Counted from the stretch's first letter, positions 1 through 8,689 are shown. The stretch: 64,000 nucleotides of DNA from Hoeflea sp. YIM 152468 (GCF_029210485.1 NZ_JARGET010000038.1:310001-374000); one strand, 5' to 3'. The notes: generated by a model not told the origin, from the sequence alone. Program-made: numbers and translations.

Positions 1-512
1 TCTGTGAGAAACCCTTCTTCCGATGTTTTCCGGCGCACCATGATGACATCCACCCGATCATTGGGCAGGATGAAGCCGCCGGCGCTGGTCGCCACCGAGA
101 TCTCTGTCGCGACAGCGCGCTTTCCGGCGGGCAACAGCGAAGACATGATGCGGGAAGATGAATCGACAATTTTCTCGGATCGAAGCGGCTCGCCCGCAAA
201 CAATGGCAGCCTGACGACAACACCGGTGAGTTCGGTGATCGCGTCGGGCCGGGCATCGCGGCGAATCAGCCCTTCGACCACCCCGTCTTCCGGCCAGCCT
301 TTCCACTCCAGACTGTCCTCATTCAGCCGACTCCCGACGGGAAGGTTGGAGGACGTGACCAGAACGTCGATGGTCGGCATCTTCTCGATTACCGGGGTTG
401 AGGAGATTTCGTTGATGTGAACGGTCGGGGAAGACAGGTTCATGGCCAAGTACCCTGCCAATCCTGCGGCCAGGACTGCCACTGACATGATGACGACGCG
501 GGCGGTTTTCAT
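1..512 (-). CDS. cpaB: Flp pilus assembly protein CpaB (C-terminus cut by window edge)
   Basis: The first 170 codons of CpaB, the periplasmic Tad/Flp pilus assembly factor that works with the CpaC secretin. Starting at 512 it reads MKTARVVIMSVAVLAAGLAGYLAMNL, a single N-terminal membrane anchor, followed by a SAF-type domain with the usual 'LVTSSNLPVGSRLNEDSLEW' stretch. The start is set by a GAGGAAA ribosome site 5 nt upstream. The frame stays open to base 1, so the C-terminal part lies outside. It is the third gene of a leftward pilA-cpaA-cpaB unit; the 277-nt gap before it holds TTAACC half-sites that may give it its own promoter. The family call is firm; the mechanism is known only from homologues. 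Confidence 0.9.
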   Translation of the reverse strand, partial: MKTARVVIMSVAVLAAGLAGYLAMNLSSPTVHINEISSTPVIEKMPTIDVLVTSSNLPVGSRLNEDSLEWKGWPEDGVVEGLIRRDARPDAITELTGVVVRLPLFAGEPLRSEKIVDSSSRIMSSLLPAGKRAVATEISVATSAGGFILPNDRVDVIMVRRKTSEEGFLT

Positions 513-574
513 GCTGTTTCCTCAAACGAATGTTGGGTACGCTCGAAACAGCATGCAGTTGTAATCGTGTAATT

Positions 575-606
575 ATGGTTAATACGGCGATACCAAACAC
601 GGTTAA
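575..606 (-). promoter_or_regulatory. Pair of TTAACC CtrA-like half-sites upstream of cpaB
   Basis: On the minus strand TTAACC occurs at 606-601 and TTAACCAT at 582-575, spaced 24 bp and lying about 65-95 bp upstream of the cpaB start. TTAACCAT is the usual CtrA half-site in alphaproteobacteria. They sit in the 513-789 gap between cpaA and cpaB, which otherwise shows no gene. CtrA binding is an inference from sequence only. Confidence 0.4.
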
Positions 607-789
607 CGCAACATTGCCGCCGATAAAACTTGCGCGCGGCATGGGGTAAGAAGCCGGCGTGAGCGGCCGGTACTGGATCGTGCAACGGCAGCACCGGTGG
701 ATCGGGACCTGGCAAAGGGATGCGGAAATCAGAGCCCAGTCTGGGCTATGGATTCCAAGGCCCAGGCTATGGATCAGTCGCAGCAGCTC

Positions 790-1305
790 TTAATAAGGAC
801 GGCTGAGCGCGTTGAGAAAAATCGAGGTTTCTGGATAGGTGACAAGCGCCGCGGCGCCTATAGCGACGCCATAGGGAATCCCCGCACGGTCCTTGAAAAA
901 GTGCATCGGAATGGGGATTGGCGAAACCAGCAGGATATTCTGGTTGGCGCGCACGACAAGAACGATAAGCGCCAACCCACCGCCAAAAATGCCGGTGTAG
1001 ACCAGGAACGCGACCAGATCGGCGTTCAGGCCGTACCAAAGTGCCGTTGCACTCAAGATCTTGGCATCGCCACCGCCCATCACATTCAGAGCGAACAGCG
1101 CGAAGCAACCTGTAAACACGGCAGCTCCGGCGAGGATCGACCATCCGAAAGTGGCCAGATCCATGCCGCTGAACGGCGCCACAGCAAAGAACGACAGCGC
1201 CAGGACAACCGAAACCCGGTTGGGAATTTTCATGGTCAGGATGTCGAAAAAGGCGGCCATCGCCAGGCACAGCGGCAGGATGACGAAAATGGCGGCCTCA
1301 AGCAT
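790..1305 (-). CDS. cpaA: Prepilin peptidase CpaA (TadV family)
   Basis: A 171-residue A24-type integral-membrane aspartic peptidase that cleaves Flp prepilin. Visible marks are the two catalytic aspartates, Asp21 in FFDILTMKIPNR and Asp80 in the GGGDAK (GxGD-like) motif, and four to five hydrophobic segments. It lacks the N-methyltransferase domain of full PilD, as is normal for CpaA. Start 1305 (MLEAAIFVI) follows a GGGAG site and gives the usual family length; an upstream in-frame start would add a Cys-rich tail that overlaps the pilA terminator. It lies downstream of pilA, its likely substrate, on the same strand. Confidence 0.92.
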   Translation of the reverse strand: MLEAAIFVILPLCLAMAAFFDILTMKIPNRVSVVLALSFFAVAPFSGMDLATFGWSILAGAAVFTGCFALFALNVMGGGDAKILSATALWYGLNADLVAFLVYTGIFGGGLALIVLVVRANQNILLVSPIPIPMHFFKDRAGIPYGVAIGAAALVTYPETSIFLNALSRPY

Positions 1306-1365
1306 CTGCTTACTCCCAGGTAAAGCCCGATCGTAAATGGAAGACATTAAGAAACAGCAACACGG

Positions 1366-1396
1366 ACACAAAAAGCCGCCCCGAAAGGCGGCTTTG
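1366..1396 (-). terminator. Rho-independent terminator downstream of pilA
   Basis: On the minus strand AAAGCCGCC, a six-base loop and GGCGGCTTT form a 9-bp stem that runs straight into TTTTTGTG. It sits between pilA (ends 1425) and cpaA (starts 1305). It probably lets pilin mRNA greatly exceed cpaA/cpaB mRNA, as expected for a structural subunit. Confidence 0.85.
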
Positions 1397-1424
1397 GTCT
1401 GTTCGCCTGGCTCTGGATCTGAGC

Positions 1425-1607
1425 TTAGTGCTTGCCGCTGGCAGTGTTCATATGGGTCGACAGAGAATTGAACTGGTTGCTCAGCGTGTCGCCGAGTGTG
1501 GTGGCGCCGGTGATCAGAGCGACCGAGATCAAAGCGGCGATCAGGCCGTATTCGATTGCTGTTGCACCGGATTCGTCTTCAACAAAACGATTAAAAAGGT
1601 TCTTCAT
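1425..1607 (-). CDS. pilA: Flp family type IVb pilin
   Basis: A 60-residue Flp pilin, the main subunit of the Tad pilus. The short leader MKNLFNRFVEDESG ends at the prepilin peptidase site; the mature part begins ATAIEYGL, with the invariant Glu at +5 followed by Tyr, and a hydrophobic stretch continues to about residue 40. The family is usually 50-65 residues, so the gene is complete. A GAAGGAA ribosome site lies just upstream. A strong terminator follows, then cpaA and cpaB on the same strand. It should be processed by the adjacent CpaA and assembled by Tad machinery lying to the left of the window. Confidence 0.95.
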   Translation of the reverse strand: MKNLFNRFVEDESGATAIEYGLIAALISVALITGATTLGDTLSNQFNSLSTHMNTASGKH

Positions 1608-2007
1608 GGGTCTGTTCCTTCATCCACTAGATGTTTTTCAGCACTCCGCCAGCTGCTTTGGCTGGTCGGATTTGACGATCATAGGAGAGGGGGTTTTCAA
1701 ACCGCTTAACGAACAAGGTTAGCGGATTCTTTCACTCGCAATAAGGTCTGCATGGTAAACAGCCCGCTAAGAACCGAGCGCCCACATCCGCCTAGAGACG
1801 GACGCGCCGGCCTGCCCAGCGTCTCACAGTCCGATGTCTACTTCCCATTATAGAGTGTGTCGAAGCAAGCCCGGTCCGCCAGATGAGCTCCGGCGCCAGC
1901 CATAAACCATCTCAATCTGGAAGATTTGTCCCTGTTGGCTCCGCCTTAAGTGTTCATTCACCAATCCGCGCGATTTTATGGAGCAGACGCTAACCCGAGG
2001 AAACGGC
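1608..2007. other. 400-nt divergent intergenic region of the pilus locus
   Basis: This gap separates leftward pilA from the rightward CpaC-N-like gene and should hold both promoters. I see no convincing open frame. An imperfect inverted repeat, CCGCTTAAC-N7-GTTAGCGG, lies at 1702-1725, and a lone TTAA at 1946-1949. No clean -35/-10 pair is visible to me. Confidence 0.5.
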
Positions 2008-2421
2008 ATGACCCATCCCTTCCCGCTACATCGCAGACTTGCCGTTGCCATCAGCAGTCTGGCCCTTGTCGCGATGTCTTCCTTCCCGGCCCAGGCCGTC
2101 GAGGATGTGATACGCGTCTTCATGGATCATGCCCGCATCCTCAAACTCGACCGCAACGTCAGCAAGGTCATCATCGGCAACGCCAATGTCGCGGACGTGA
2201 CCGTTTCCGATCCGCAAACAATCGTGCTGACCGGAAAATCCTATGGCACCACCAATCTGGTCATTCTCGACCAGAACGGCGAGGCTATCGTCGACGAGCG
2301 CATTCTGGTGTCAGTTGACGAAGCCAATACGCTTCGCGTCTTCAAACAAACCTCCCGGTCTGTCTATTCCTGTTCACCGGCGTGTGAAGAACATACGCCC
2401 ACCTCCGGTGCGCAGCCCTGA
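2008..2421 (+). CDS. Stand-alone pilus assembly N-terminal domain protein (CpaC-N-like)
   Basis: A 137-residue protein with a signal peptide (hydrophobic run ending SSFPAQA) followed by one T2SS/T3SS pilus N-terminal (BON-like) domain, recognisable from 'VSKVIIGNANVADVTVSDPQ' and 'GKSYGTTNLVILD'. This is the domain at the N-terminus of CpaC/RcpA secretins, but the secretin part is absent. The C-terminus carries a Cys-x3-Cys pair (YSCSPACEE). The start at 2008 is set by GAGGAAA, 5 nt upstream, nearly identical to the cpaB site; an earlier ATG at 1978 has no such site. It lies divergent to pilA and ahead of two TadE/TadG genes. A periplasmic accessory role is an inference. Confidence 0.8.
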   Translation: MTHPFPLHRRLAVAISSLALVAMSSFPAQAVEDVIRVFMDHARILKLDRNVSKVIIGNANVADVTVSDPQTIVLTGKSYGTTNLVILDQNGEAIVDERILVSVDEANTLRVFKQTSRSVYSCSPACEEHTPTSGAQP

Positions 2422-2440
2422 GCCACGACCGGCGCCGATC

Positions 2441-2457
2441 TTAAGATTTGCTTAACC
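2441..2457 (+). promoter_or_regulatory. Full CtrA-type box TTAA-N7-TTAACC upstream of the tadE-like gene
   Basis: TTAAGATTTGCTTAACC matches the CtrA consensus TTAA-N7-TTAA exactly, with the extra CC often seen. It lies about 88-104 bp before the ATG at 2545, a normal promoter distance, in a 123-nt gap. CtrA is known to control pilA in Caulobacter; its action here is inferred. Confidence 0.55.
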
Positions 2458-2544
2458 AGCCCCGCAATCTCCCGAAGTGTGGGTTACGAATATTCAACCA
2501 GTATGTCCTAGCATCGATCCAGGAAACGACTGTCCGGGAGTCCG

Positions 2545-3156
2545 ATGATGGATGTCACAGAACTAGCAGTTCAAACTGGAAAGCCGCCACAGCAGAAACG
2601 CCGGATATATTCCCGCTTCCGCAAGTCGCAGGATGGTACCGCTGCGATTGAATTTGCCCTGCTCGCGTTTCCGTTTTTCCTGCTGATCTTCGCCACGATC
2701 GAAGCGTTTATCGCCTTTGCCGGGGAGCAAGTGCTGTCAAACGCCGTTGATACCATGGCGCGGCAAGTCCGTACCGGGCAAATCAAGAATCTGTCCGCCG
2801 AGCAGTTCCGCACCAAATTCTGCGCTGAAGTCAGCCTGATGATCACCTGCGCTGAAAAGGAAGACCCGAAGGACAGGAAGCTCTATCTCGATGTCCGGCA
2901 ATTCGCGTCTTTCGCCGCCATTCCCAACTACATTCCCAAGGTTGACAACACGCTCTACTCGGAGCTGGACCCCAGCGATTTTGAGTATAATCCCGGCGGA
3001 CCGCAGAGCATCAATATCGTCCGGGCCTATTACCGCTGGGAAGTGATGACCGACCTGGTGCGCCCGTTCATCACCAATATCCGCAAGGAAGGCGAAATGC
3101 CGCGCGATTATCTGATGGTCGCAACCGCGGCTTTCCGCAACGAGAATTATCCATGA
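2545..3156 (+). CDS. TadE/TadG family pseudopilin
   Basis: A 203-residue minor pilin-like protein of the Tad secretion system. After a basic N-terminal tail of about 30 residues comes the class motif GTAAIEFALLAFPFFLLIF, with the pseudopilin Glu, followed by one membrane helix (about 32-58) and an extracytoplasmic domain of roughly 140 residues with two Cys (FCAEV and ITCAE). The prepilin peptidase CpaA is expected to cut before the AxxEF segment. Start 2545 has a GGGAG site; ATG 2548 is an equal alternative. It is followed 49 nt later by a second member of the family, so the two are likely co-transcribed from the CtrA-type promoter upstream. Confidence 0.85.
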   Translation: MMDVTELAVQTGKPPQQKRRIYSRFRKSQDGTAAIEFALLAFPFFLLIFATIEAFIAFAGEQVLSNAVDTMARQVRTGQIKNLSAEQFRTKFCAEVSLMITCAEKEDPKDRKLYLDVRQFASFAAIPNYIPKVDNTLYSELDPSDFEYNPGGPQSINIVRAYYRWEVMTDLVRPFITNIRKEGEMPRDYLMVATAAFRNENYP

Positions 3157-3205
3157 GCGGCATTGCGGTGAGCTTCAAAGGCGGAAACCAAAAGGAACCA
3201 CGATC

Positions 3206-3778
3206 ATGACGGGCATGCTGGCAAGACTGAACCAAAGCGCTCGGAAACTTCGCGGCGACAGCTCCGGGGTCGGAGCCGTCGAATTTGCCTTGATCGCGCC
3301 GGTTCTGATCGTGCTCTACATGGGCGCGCTGGAAATTTCGGTCGCCATGTCCGTCAACAAGAAGCTGGCACGTGCGTCCAGCACCGTGGCAGACCTCGTG
3401 ACCCAGGAAGAGGACGTCAACAAGGCCACCCTGAAGTCCATGGTGAACGTGGCGGAAAGCGTGATGATGCCATTCCGTACAGACGGGATGAAGGTCAAGA
3501 TCACCGGCATAGCCGTGGACAGCACCGGTGTGGGCAAAGCCAATTGGTCGTGGCAGCAAGACGAGACACGGCCTTACTCCGTCGGATCAATCCAATCCCT
3601 TCCCAAAGAACTGGCCGTTCCGAATACCTTTCTGGTTCGGACCGAAGTCGAACTGGATTACGAACTGCTGCTGGTCCTGTCGGGCATCCAGGACGTCGAT
3701 TTCAAGACGCTCGAAATGAAAAAGACCTACCATCTGCGCCAACGGGTGGGCGAAAAGGTGACCTGTTCCAACTGTTAG
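3206..3778 (+). CDS. TadE/TadG family pilus assembly protein
   Basis: A 190-residue protein with the TadE-type N-terminus (GVGAVEFALIAPVLIVLY), one membrane helix and a periplasmic or extracellular region ending in a CSNC pair. It lacks the von Willebrand A domain of long TadG proteins, so it is a short TadE/TadF-like member. An AAGGAA ribosome site lies at proper distance from ATG 3206. It is the last gene of the rightward pilus set; the next gene is on the opposite strand and unrelated. It probably acts with the preceding pseudopilin in pilus initiation or surface display, which is known only from homologous systems. Confidence 0.83.
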   Translation: MTGMLARLNQSARKLRGDSSGVGAVEFALIAPVLIVLYMGALEISVAMSVNKKLARASSTVADLVTQEEDVNKATLKSMVNVAESVMMPFRTDGMKVKITGIAVDSTGVGKANWSWQQDETRPYSVGSIQSLPKELAVPNTFLVRTEVELDYELLLVLSGIQDVDFKTLEMKKTYHLRQRVGEKVTCSNC

Positions 3779-3838
3779 CGCCGCCCGGAAAAAGCCAGAT
3801 AGCCGAGTATACCAGGACGCAAGACCGCTGCGGAAATG

Positions 3839-4804
3839 TCAGCGAAGGCTGCCTGCGGAGGTTTCGTCGGGCAATGCTTCCACAAGCCCGCGGACATTGC
3901 GGTAGTCTTCAGGACCGGGCGTGACGTAACCACCGCCATAAACAGGCTCGAACGCATCCAGCAATCCCGGAGCGGACGACGCCATGTCATCGAGAAATGT
4001 TCCGAGCACCGCAACCAGATCGTCAGGCAGGGAGCGGTGAACCGCATGCGGTCCGTAGGGGATTTTCTGGGAAGACCAGACCACCCGGAGCGGGTCGGCA
4101 GCGCTGATCGACGTCTGGTTCCAGCCGCCAAACAATTGCCCCAGGTCCGATCCTGCGTTGCCGGGGATATCGGGCAGCCAGGCAAAGAAGCCGTCAATTT
4201 CACCGGTCTGATAGAGCTCAACCACCGAGGCAACGCTGCCAGCTCGGACCATCTGTGGCCGTTCCAGACTGCCCGCCTTGATTGCCTGATCGGGTAACTG
4301 CCAGCCGGAGACAGAGCCTTCGTGCGAATACCCCACTGTCAAAGCGGAAACCGGTGCGTTGACGCTGTCGCGGACCACAAGCACCGCCCGGAAACCAGTG
4401 GATCCATCTGCAGCGACTGGAGACCGGAAAGCCCGGACGCATCCGCAGGCAGCATCCGCAGCCGCATATGATCTTGCCGAATGGATAGCATAACCGACGC
4501 GGCCACTGGCGTGCGCGTCAATCAACGCCGCATAGCTGCCCAGCTTGATGATCTCGACCGGTATGCCAAGAGCGGTGGCGAAGGCAGACTGCACCGCTTC
4601 AAGCTTGAGCGGATTGGCAGCGGCAACATAGCTTTCAACCACACCCAGGCGAAGCACAGAGAGAGATTCCCGGTAATCTGCGCGCGCCACGCTCGTCATC
4701 ATCATCGCCAGCGCCACCATTGATCCACCAAGCATCCAGCCGCCAGCCTTGGCGCGCGATCTGGCAAGTCCGGCAATTCTGACACTGGGCCTGGTCTCTG
4801 TCAT
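3839..4804 (-). CDS. Orphan PhnD-type substrate-binding protein
   Basis: A 321-residue protein resembling PhnD phosphate/phosphite/phosphonate ABC binding proteins: 'LRLGVVESYVAAANPLKLEAVQSAFATALG', then 'GRVGYAIHSARSYAAAD' and a long conserved stretch around 'AGSVASVVELYQTGEIDGFFAW'. The N-terminus has an unusually long charged lead (about 23 residues) before the hydrophobic signal, so an inner start at MLGGSM is possible. No phnC or phnE partner is visible on either side: the pilus genes and deoB flank it. It may feed a distant transporter or act as a sensor or periplasmic receptor. The ligand cannot be told from sequence alone. Confidence 0.7.
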   Translation of the reverse strand: MTETRPSVRIAGLARSRAKAGGWMLGGSMVALAMMMTSVARADYRESLSVLRLGVVESYVAAANPLKLEAVQSAFATALGIPVEIIKLGSYAALIDAHASGRVGYAIHSARSYAAADAACGCVRAFRSPVAADGSTGFRAVLVVRDSVNAPVSALTVGYSHEGSVSGWQLPDQAIKAGSLERPQMVRAGSVASVVELYQTGEIDGFFAWLPDIPGNAGSDLGQLFGGWNQTSISAADPLRVVWSSQKIPYGPHAVHRSLPDDLVAVLGTFLDDMASSAPGLLDAFEPVYGGGYVTPGPEDYRNVRGLVEALPDETSAGSLR

Positions 4805-4934
4805 GACCGATCTATACCACTCTGACGGATAAATGCACTTTCATGGTTACAACAAGGTTACCAGGACAGAGAGATCCGGTCTTTCGATCACGACACAAAC
4901 CGGCTAACTTGCCGGTCAGTTGGAGACATTTCGC

Positions 4935-6155
4935 ATGGCGCGCGCATTTCTGTTTGTTCTGGATTCTTTTGGCATTGGCGGAGCCCCTGACGCGGAAGCC
5001 TATGGCGATCTGGGCGCCGACACGCTGGGTCACATTGCCGAACAATGCGCCGCCGGGCTTGCCGACCGTCCCGGCGTGCGCAAGGGCCGTCTGTCGCTGC
5101 CGCATATGCAATCGCTCGGCCTGGCTGAAGCAGCGATCGCGGCATCGGGCAACCTTCCGGCCGGCTGGGTGCGCGCCGCCCGCCCCCGCGGCCTGCATGG
5201 CGCTGCGGCCGAAACATCGAAGGGCAAGGACACACCATCGGGGCACTGGGAGATCGCCGGCCAGCCGGTGATGTTCGACTGGGGCTATTTCCCCGATGTC
5301 GGCCCCGCTTTCAGCGACGAGCTGGTGGCCAAGATCGTGTCGGAGGCGGAGCTGCCGGGCATTTTGGGAAACTGCCACGCCTCGGGTACGGAAATCATCG
5401 CCCGGCTTGGTGTCGAGCACATGAAATCCGGCAAGCCGATCTGCTATACCTCGGCCGATTCCGTATTCCAGATTGCCGCACACGAACAGAGCTTCGGGCT
5501 GCAGAACCTGATCGATCTGTGCCAGATCGTGCGCAAGCTTGTCGATCCACTCAACATTGGCCGTGTCATTGCCCGGCCTTTCGTCGGCTCGGCTGAAGCG
5601 GGTTTTGACCGGACCGGCAACCGCCGCGATTTTTCGGTGCCGCCACCGGGGCCGACCTTGCTTGACGCGGTCAGCGAGAGCGGCCACCGGGTGTTTGCCG
5701 TCGGCAAGATCAGCGATATTTTCGCACACCAGGGTGTGACCGATCTGCGCAAGGCCAGCGGCAATGCCGCGCTTTTTGACGCCACACTGAAGGCAACACA
5801 GGATGCCGGGGACGGCGATCTGGTGTTCACCAATTTCGTCGATTTCGACATGCTGTACGGACATCGCCGCGATGTCGCAGGCTATGCCGCGGCACTGGAA
5901 CAGTTTGACGCCATGCTGCCGCGTTTTGCCAAGATGTTGAAACCGGGAGATCTGGTGATCATGACGGCGGATCACGGATGCGACCCAACCTGGCGCGGTA
6001 CGCAGCACACCCGCGAATGTGTGCCGATTCTGGGTTTCGGACCTGGAGTCGCAAGCCGCGACATCGGCGTGCGCACATCATTCTCCGATGTCGGCGCAAC
6101 ACTGGCGGGGCATCTGGGGCTGCCACGCGGCGACAATGGAAAGAGCTTTTTGTGA
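4935..6155 (+). CDS. deoB: Phosphopentomutase DeoB
   Basis: A 406-residue cytosolic alkaline-phosphatase-superfamily enzyme that interconverts (deoxy)ribose-1-phosphate and -5-phosphate, joining nucleoside phosphorylases to DeoC. Seen are the N-terminal metal site ([16 protein letters not shown]), the [11 protein letters not shown] segment and the C-terminal metal motif [10 protein letters not shown]...HTRE. The length is typical. ATG 4935 is preferred over a TTG 15 nt upstream because GGAG lies at proper spacing and homologues begin M-A-R. It overlaps the add start by 4 nt (GTGA), so the two are translationally coupled. It serves the salvage operon that faces it. Confidence 0.96.
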   Translation: MARAFLFVLDSFGIGGAPDAEAYGDLGADTLGHIAEQCAAGLADRPGVRKGRLSLPHMQSLGLAEAAIAASGNLPAGWVRAARPRGLHGAAAETSKGKDTPSGHWEIAGQPVMFDWGYFPDVGPAFSDELVAKIVSEAELPGILGNCHASGTEIIARLGVEHMKSGKPICYTSADSVFQIAAHEQSFGLQNLIDLCQIVRKLVDPLNIGRVIARPFVGSAEAGFDRTGNRRDFSVPPPGPTLLDAVSESGHRVFAVGKISDIFAHQGVTDLRKASGNAALFDATLKATQDAGDGDLVFTNFVDFDMLYGHRRDVAGYAAALEQFDAMLPRFAKMLKPGDLVIMTADHGCDPTWRGTQHTRECVPILGFGPGVASRDIGVRTSFSDVGATLAGHLGLPRGDNGKSFL

Positions 6156-7123
6156 CACACGCCGTCAAGAAAGCCGAACTGCATTGCCATATCGAAGGCG
6201 CCGCATCTGCGGCGCTGGTGCTGGCTCAGGCGGAAAAATACAACAGCGACATTTCCGGTTTCATCTCGGAGCAGCAATATGTCTGGTCCAGTTTCACCGA
6301 ATTTCTCGCAGCCTATGATGGCGCCGCCGCCCTGTTTCGGAGTGCCGAAGACTACGCGCTGCTGGCGCGGACCTATCTTCAATCGATTGCGGCTGAAAAC
6401 GCCATTTATGCGGAAATCTTTGTTTCCCCCGATCACGCGGCCGCTGCCGGCCTGTCGTCTGAAGCCTATTTCGAAGGCCTGGCCGAGGGCATTGCCCAGG
6501 CCAAGGCATCTTCCGGGATCGAATGCCGGATGATCATCGTCGGCATCAGGCATCTGGGGCCGGAAAAGGTGGAGGCGGCAGCCAGGCTCGCCAGTACGCG
6601 GCCTCACCCCCTGATCACCGGGTTCGGCATGGCCGGAGAAGAACGTTTCGGCAAGGTTGCCGATTTCGCACGTGCTTTCGACATTGCCCGCGATGCCGGA
6701 CTTGGTATCACCATTCATGCCGGGGAACTCGCCGGACCCGAGAGCGTGCGTGACGCGCTGGACCATGTTCGCCCGGCCCGGATCGGCCATGGCGTGCGGG
6801 CTTCCGAAGATGGTGCGCTGACCAGACGGATTGCCGAGGCCGGCGTGGTTCTGGAAGTGTGCCCGGGATCCAACCTGGCGCTTGGCCTGTATCCGGACAT
6901 TGGCAAACATCCGTTCGACCAGTTGCGCCGCGCGGGCGTCAAGGTGACGCTGAGTTCGGATGATCCGCCACATTTCCGATCGTCGGTGGGCCGGGAATAC
7001 CAGATGGCGGCGGATGCATGGGGCTATGATACCGCTGATCTTACCAGCATCACCCGAACTGCAATCAAGGCCGCATTCGTCGACGAGCAAACGCGGTCAA
7101 ATCTCTTGGGACAGCTTGACTGA
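6152..7123 (+). CDS. add: Adenosine deaminase
   Basis: A 323-residue zinc hydrolase that converts (deoxy)adenosine to (deoxy)inosine, which the PunA encoded nearby can phosphorolyse. Family marks: metal ligands His11/His13 in AELHCHIEG, the ITIHAGE motif with the catalytic Glu region, the RIGHGV motif, and SSDDPPHF near the C-terminus. The start is GTG 6152, inside the deoB stop (GTGA); the open frame runs further back, but the homologous N-terminus ([11 protein letters not shown]) and a GGAAAG site support 6152. It belongs to the deoB-add-upp plus-strand group. Confidence 0.95.
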   Translation: MTHAVKKAELHCHIEGAASAALVLAQAEKYNSDISGFISEQQYVWSSFTEFLAAYDGAAALFRSAEDYALLARTYLQSIAAENAIYAEIFVSPDHAAAAGLSSEAYFEGLAEGIAQAKASSGIECRMIIVGIRHLGPEKVEAAARLASTRPHPLITGFGMAGEERFGKVADFARAFDIARDAGLGITIHAGELAGPESVRDALDHVRPARIGHGVRASEDGALTRRIAEAGVVLEVCPGSNLALGLYPDIGKHPFDQLRRAGVKVTLSSDDPPHFRSSVGREYQMAADAWGYDTADLTSITRTAIKAAFVDEQTRSNLLGQLD

Positions 7124-7301
7124 AATCCAATCTGGCGGTTGCTGGAACCCGGGAATAAGTGTCTAAATCAGGCATGGTTCATGCCGCGCTCCCGGAGGTT
7201 TCCCACGGTGGAGCCGGCGCAGACATTCTACCGCGCAGGCGTTTTCCGCATCAAGTTCGACAAGCAGCGGGGCATCTGACACAGATTCAAGGCAGAAAAA
7301 C

Positions 7302-7931
7302 ATGGACGGCGTTACAGTCATCAACCATCCTCTGGTGCAACACAAGCTCACCATCATGCGTAAGAAGGGAACTTCCACGGCCGGCTTCCGCCGCTTGCTC
7401 CGAGAAATCTCCACATTGCTTTGCTATGAGGTCACCCGCGACCTCGAACTGACCATGGAGCACATCGAAACTCCGATGATGGAGATCGAGGCACCGGTTC
7501 TTGAAGGCAAGAAGCTGGTTTTTGCCTCCATCCTGCGCGCCGGCAACGGTCTGCTGGAAGGCATGCTCGATCTCGTCCCCTCGGCGCGCGTCGCCCATAT
7601 AGGCCTGTACCGGGATCACGATACGCTGGAAGCGATCGAGTATTACTTCAAGGCGCCGGAAGATGTGAGCAGCCGTCTGATCATTGTGGTTGATCCAATG
7701 CTTGCGACAGGCAATTCCTCCATCGCCGCAGTTGAAAAGCTCAAGGAGCGCGGCGCCCGCAATATCCGCTTTCTTTGCCTGCTGGCCGCACCGGAAGGCA
7801 TCCGCACGTTCCAGACTGCGCATCCCGATGTGCCGATCTACACGGCTTCCATCGACAGCCATTTGAATGAACAGGGCTACATCATTCCCGGCCTCGGTGA
7901 CGCCGGTGACCGCATGTATGGGACAAAGTAG
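7302..7931 (+). CDS. upp: Uracil phosphoribosyltransferase
   Basis: A complete 209-residue enzyme that makes UMP from uracil and PRPP, closing the route from imported (deoxy)cytidine and uridine. The PRPP loop is [12 protein letters not shown], the uracil-binding C-terminus is [17 protein letters not shown], and the [11 protein letters not shown] segment is typical. It lies 178 nt after add on the same strand; that gap shows no gene and could hold a separate promoter. Start 7302 gives the standard family length. Confidence 0.97.
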   Translation: MDGVTVINHPLVQHKLTIMRKKGTSTAGFRRLLREISTLLCYEVTRDLELTMEHIETPMMEIEAPVLEGKKLVFASILRAGNGLLEGMLDLVPSARVAHIGLYRDHDTLEAIEYYFKAPEDVSSRLIIVVDPMLATGNSSIAAVEKLKERGARNIRFLCLLAAPEGIRTFQTAHPDVPIYTASIDSHLNEQGYIIPGLGDAGDRMYGTK

Positions 7932-8055
7932 GACCCGGCCGCCGCGTTTGGACCCTTTTAACCAAACTTTCGGATTTTCCAGCCATTGGCGCGGCGTTTC
8001 ATCGACCGTTAGTCTCAAACCTGTTCAATGGGCTGGTATTATCGGGAGTACCGGC

Positions 8056-8610
8056 ATGTTCAAAAATCTGTTTCTTGTCTGCTGTGCCGTGCTCGCAGTT
8101 TCCGGCCTGCCCTATTATGCGCAGGATATCTCGGGGTTCATTTCCCAGGATGTCGGCCTGGAAACAGCCGATGACAAGCAGATTTCCGCCGCGGTGGCAA
8201 AAGCCCCGCAACAGGCATTGGCGCATTATGCGACCGGTGTCCGCTCGGCGTTTATCCCGCAAAACAAGATGGGTCATTTCTCGGCGGATTTCCAGATAAA
8301 TGGACGCTATGTGCTGGGAATGATCGATACCGGCGCAACGTATGTGGCGATCAACACCTCAACCGCCCGCCGGCTTGGGCTGGGATTGACCAATGCCGAC
8401 TTCAAACACCAGGTTCAGACCGCCAATGGCCTGGCCAGGTCGGCCCTGGTCGTGCTGGATCGCATGAACGTCGGTTCCATTTCGGTCAGCAATGTCGAAG
8501 CTTTTGTGCTTGATGACAAAGCGCTCACCGCAACCCTGATCGGCATGAGTTTCATGTCGCGGCTCCAGTCCTACCGGGTCAAGAACAACAATCTCGAACT
8601 GATCAATTAG
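8056..8610 (+). CDS. Membrane-anchored retroviral-type aspartyl protease (TIGR02281-like)
   Basis: A 184-residue protein with an N-terminal membrane or signal segment (MFKNLFLVCCAVLAVSGLP) and a single retropepsin-like domain whose catalytic loop is MIDTGATYVAIN, later 'VSNVEAFVLDDKALTATLIGMSFMSRL', the usual second half of this clan-AA family. One Asp-Thr-Gly per chain implies a dimer. A GGGAG ribosome site fixes ATG 8056. Such small periplasmic proteases are widespread in alphaproteobacteria and their substrates are mostly unknown. It is placed between upp and the convergent deoA with no obvious tie to nucleoside salvage. Confidence 0.85.
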   Translation: MFKNLFLVCCAVLAVSGLPYYAQDISGFISQDVGLETADDKQISAAVAKAPQQALAHYATGVRSAFIPQNKMGHFSADFQINGRYVLGMIDTGATYVAINTSTARRLGLGLTNADFKHQVQTANGLARSALVVLDRMNVGSISVSNVEAFVLDDKALTATLIGMSFMSRLQSYRVKNNNLELIN

Positions 8611-8620
8611 ACCGCTTCAG

Positions 8621-8641
8621 CCGGTGTGGCGGCGGCACCGG
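8621..8641. terminator. Possible bidirectional hairpin between convergent genes
   Basis: CCGGTG-N9-CACCGG lies 11 nt after the protease gene and 49 nt beyond the deoA stop, the expected place for a shared terminator. The stem is only 6 bp and no clear T-run follows on either strand, so this is weak. Confidence 0.3.
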
Positions 8642-8689
8642 TCTTGCTGGCCGTTGCAGTTTCAAGCCATCCATCCCGCGCACCATCCT

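Noticed and set aside
1702-1725. CCGCTTAAC-N7-GTTAGCGG inverted repeat as a CtrA box or terminator
   Set aside because: The two TTAA-like halves are 9 nt apart instead of 7, one half is imperfect, and no T-run follows on either strand.
4812-6008. Long open frame (398 codons) antisense to deoB
   Set aside because: High-GC codon bias opens antisense frames; translation is Arg/His-rich with no motif, while deoB on the other strand is unmistakable.
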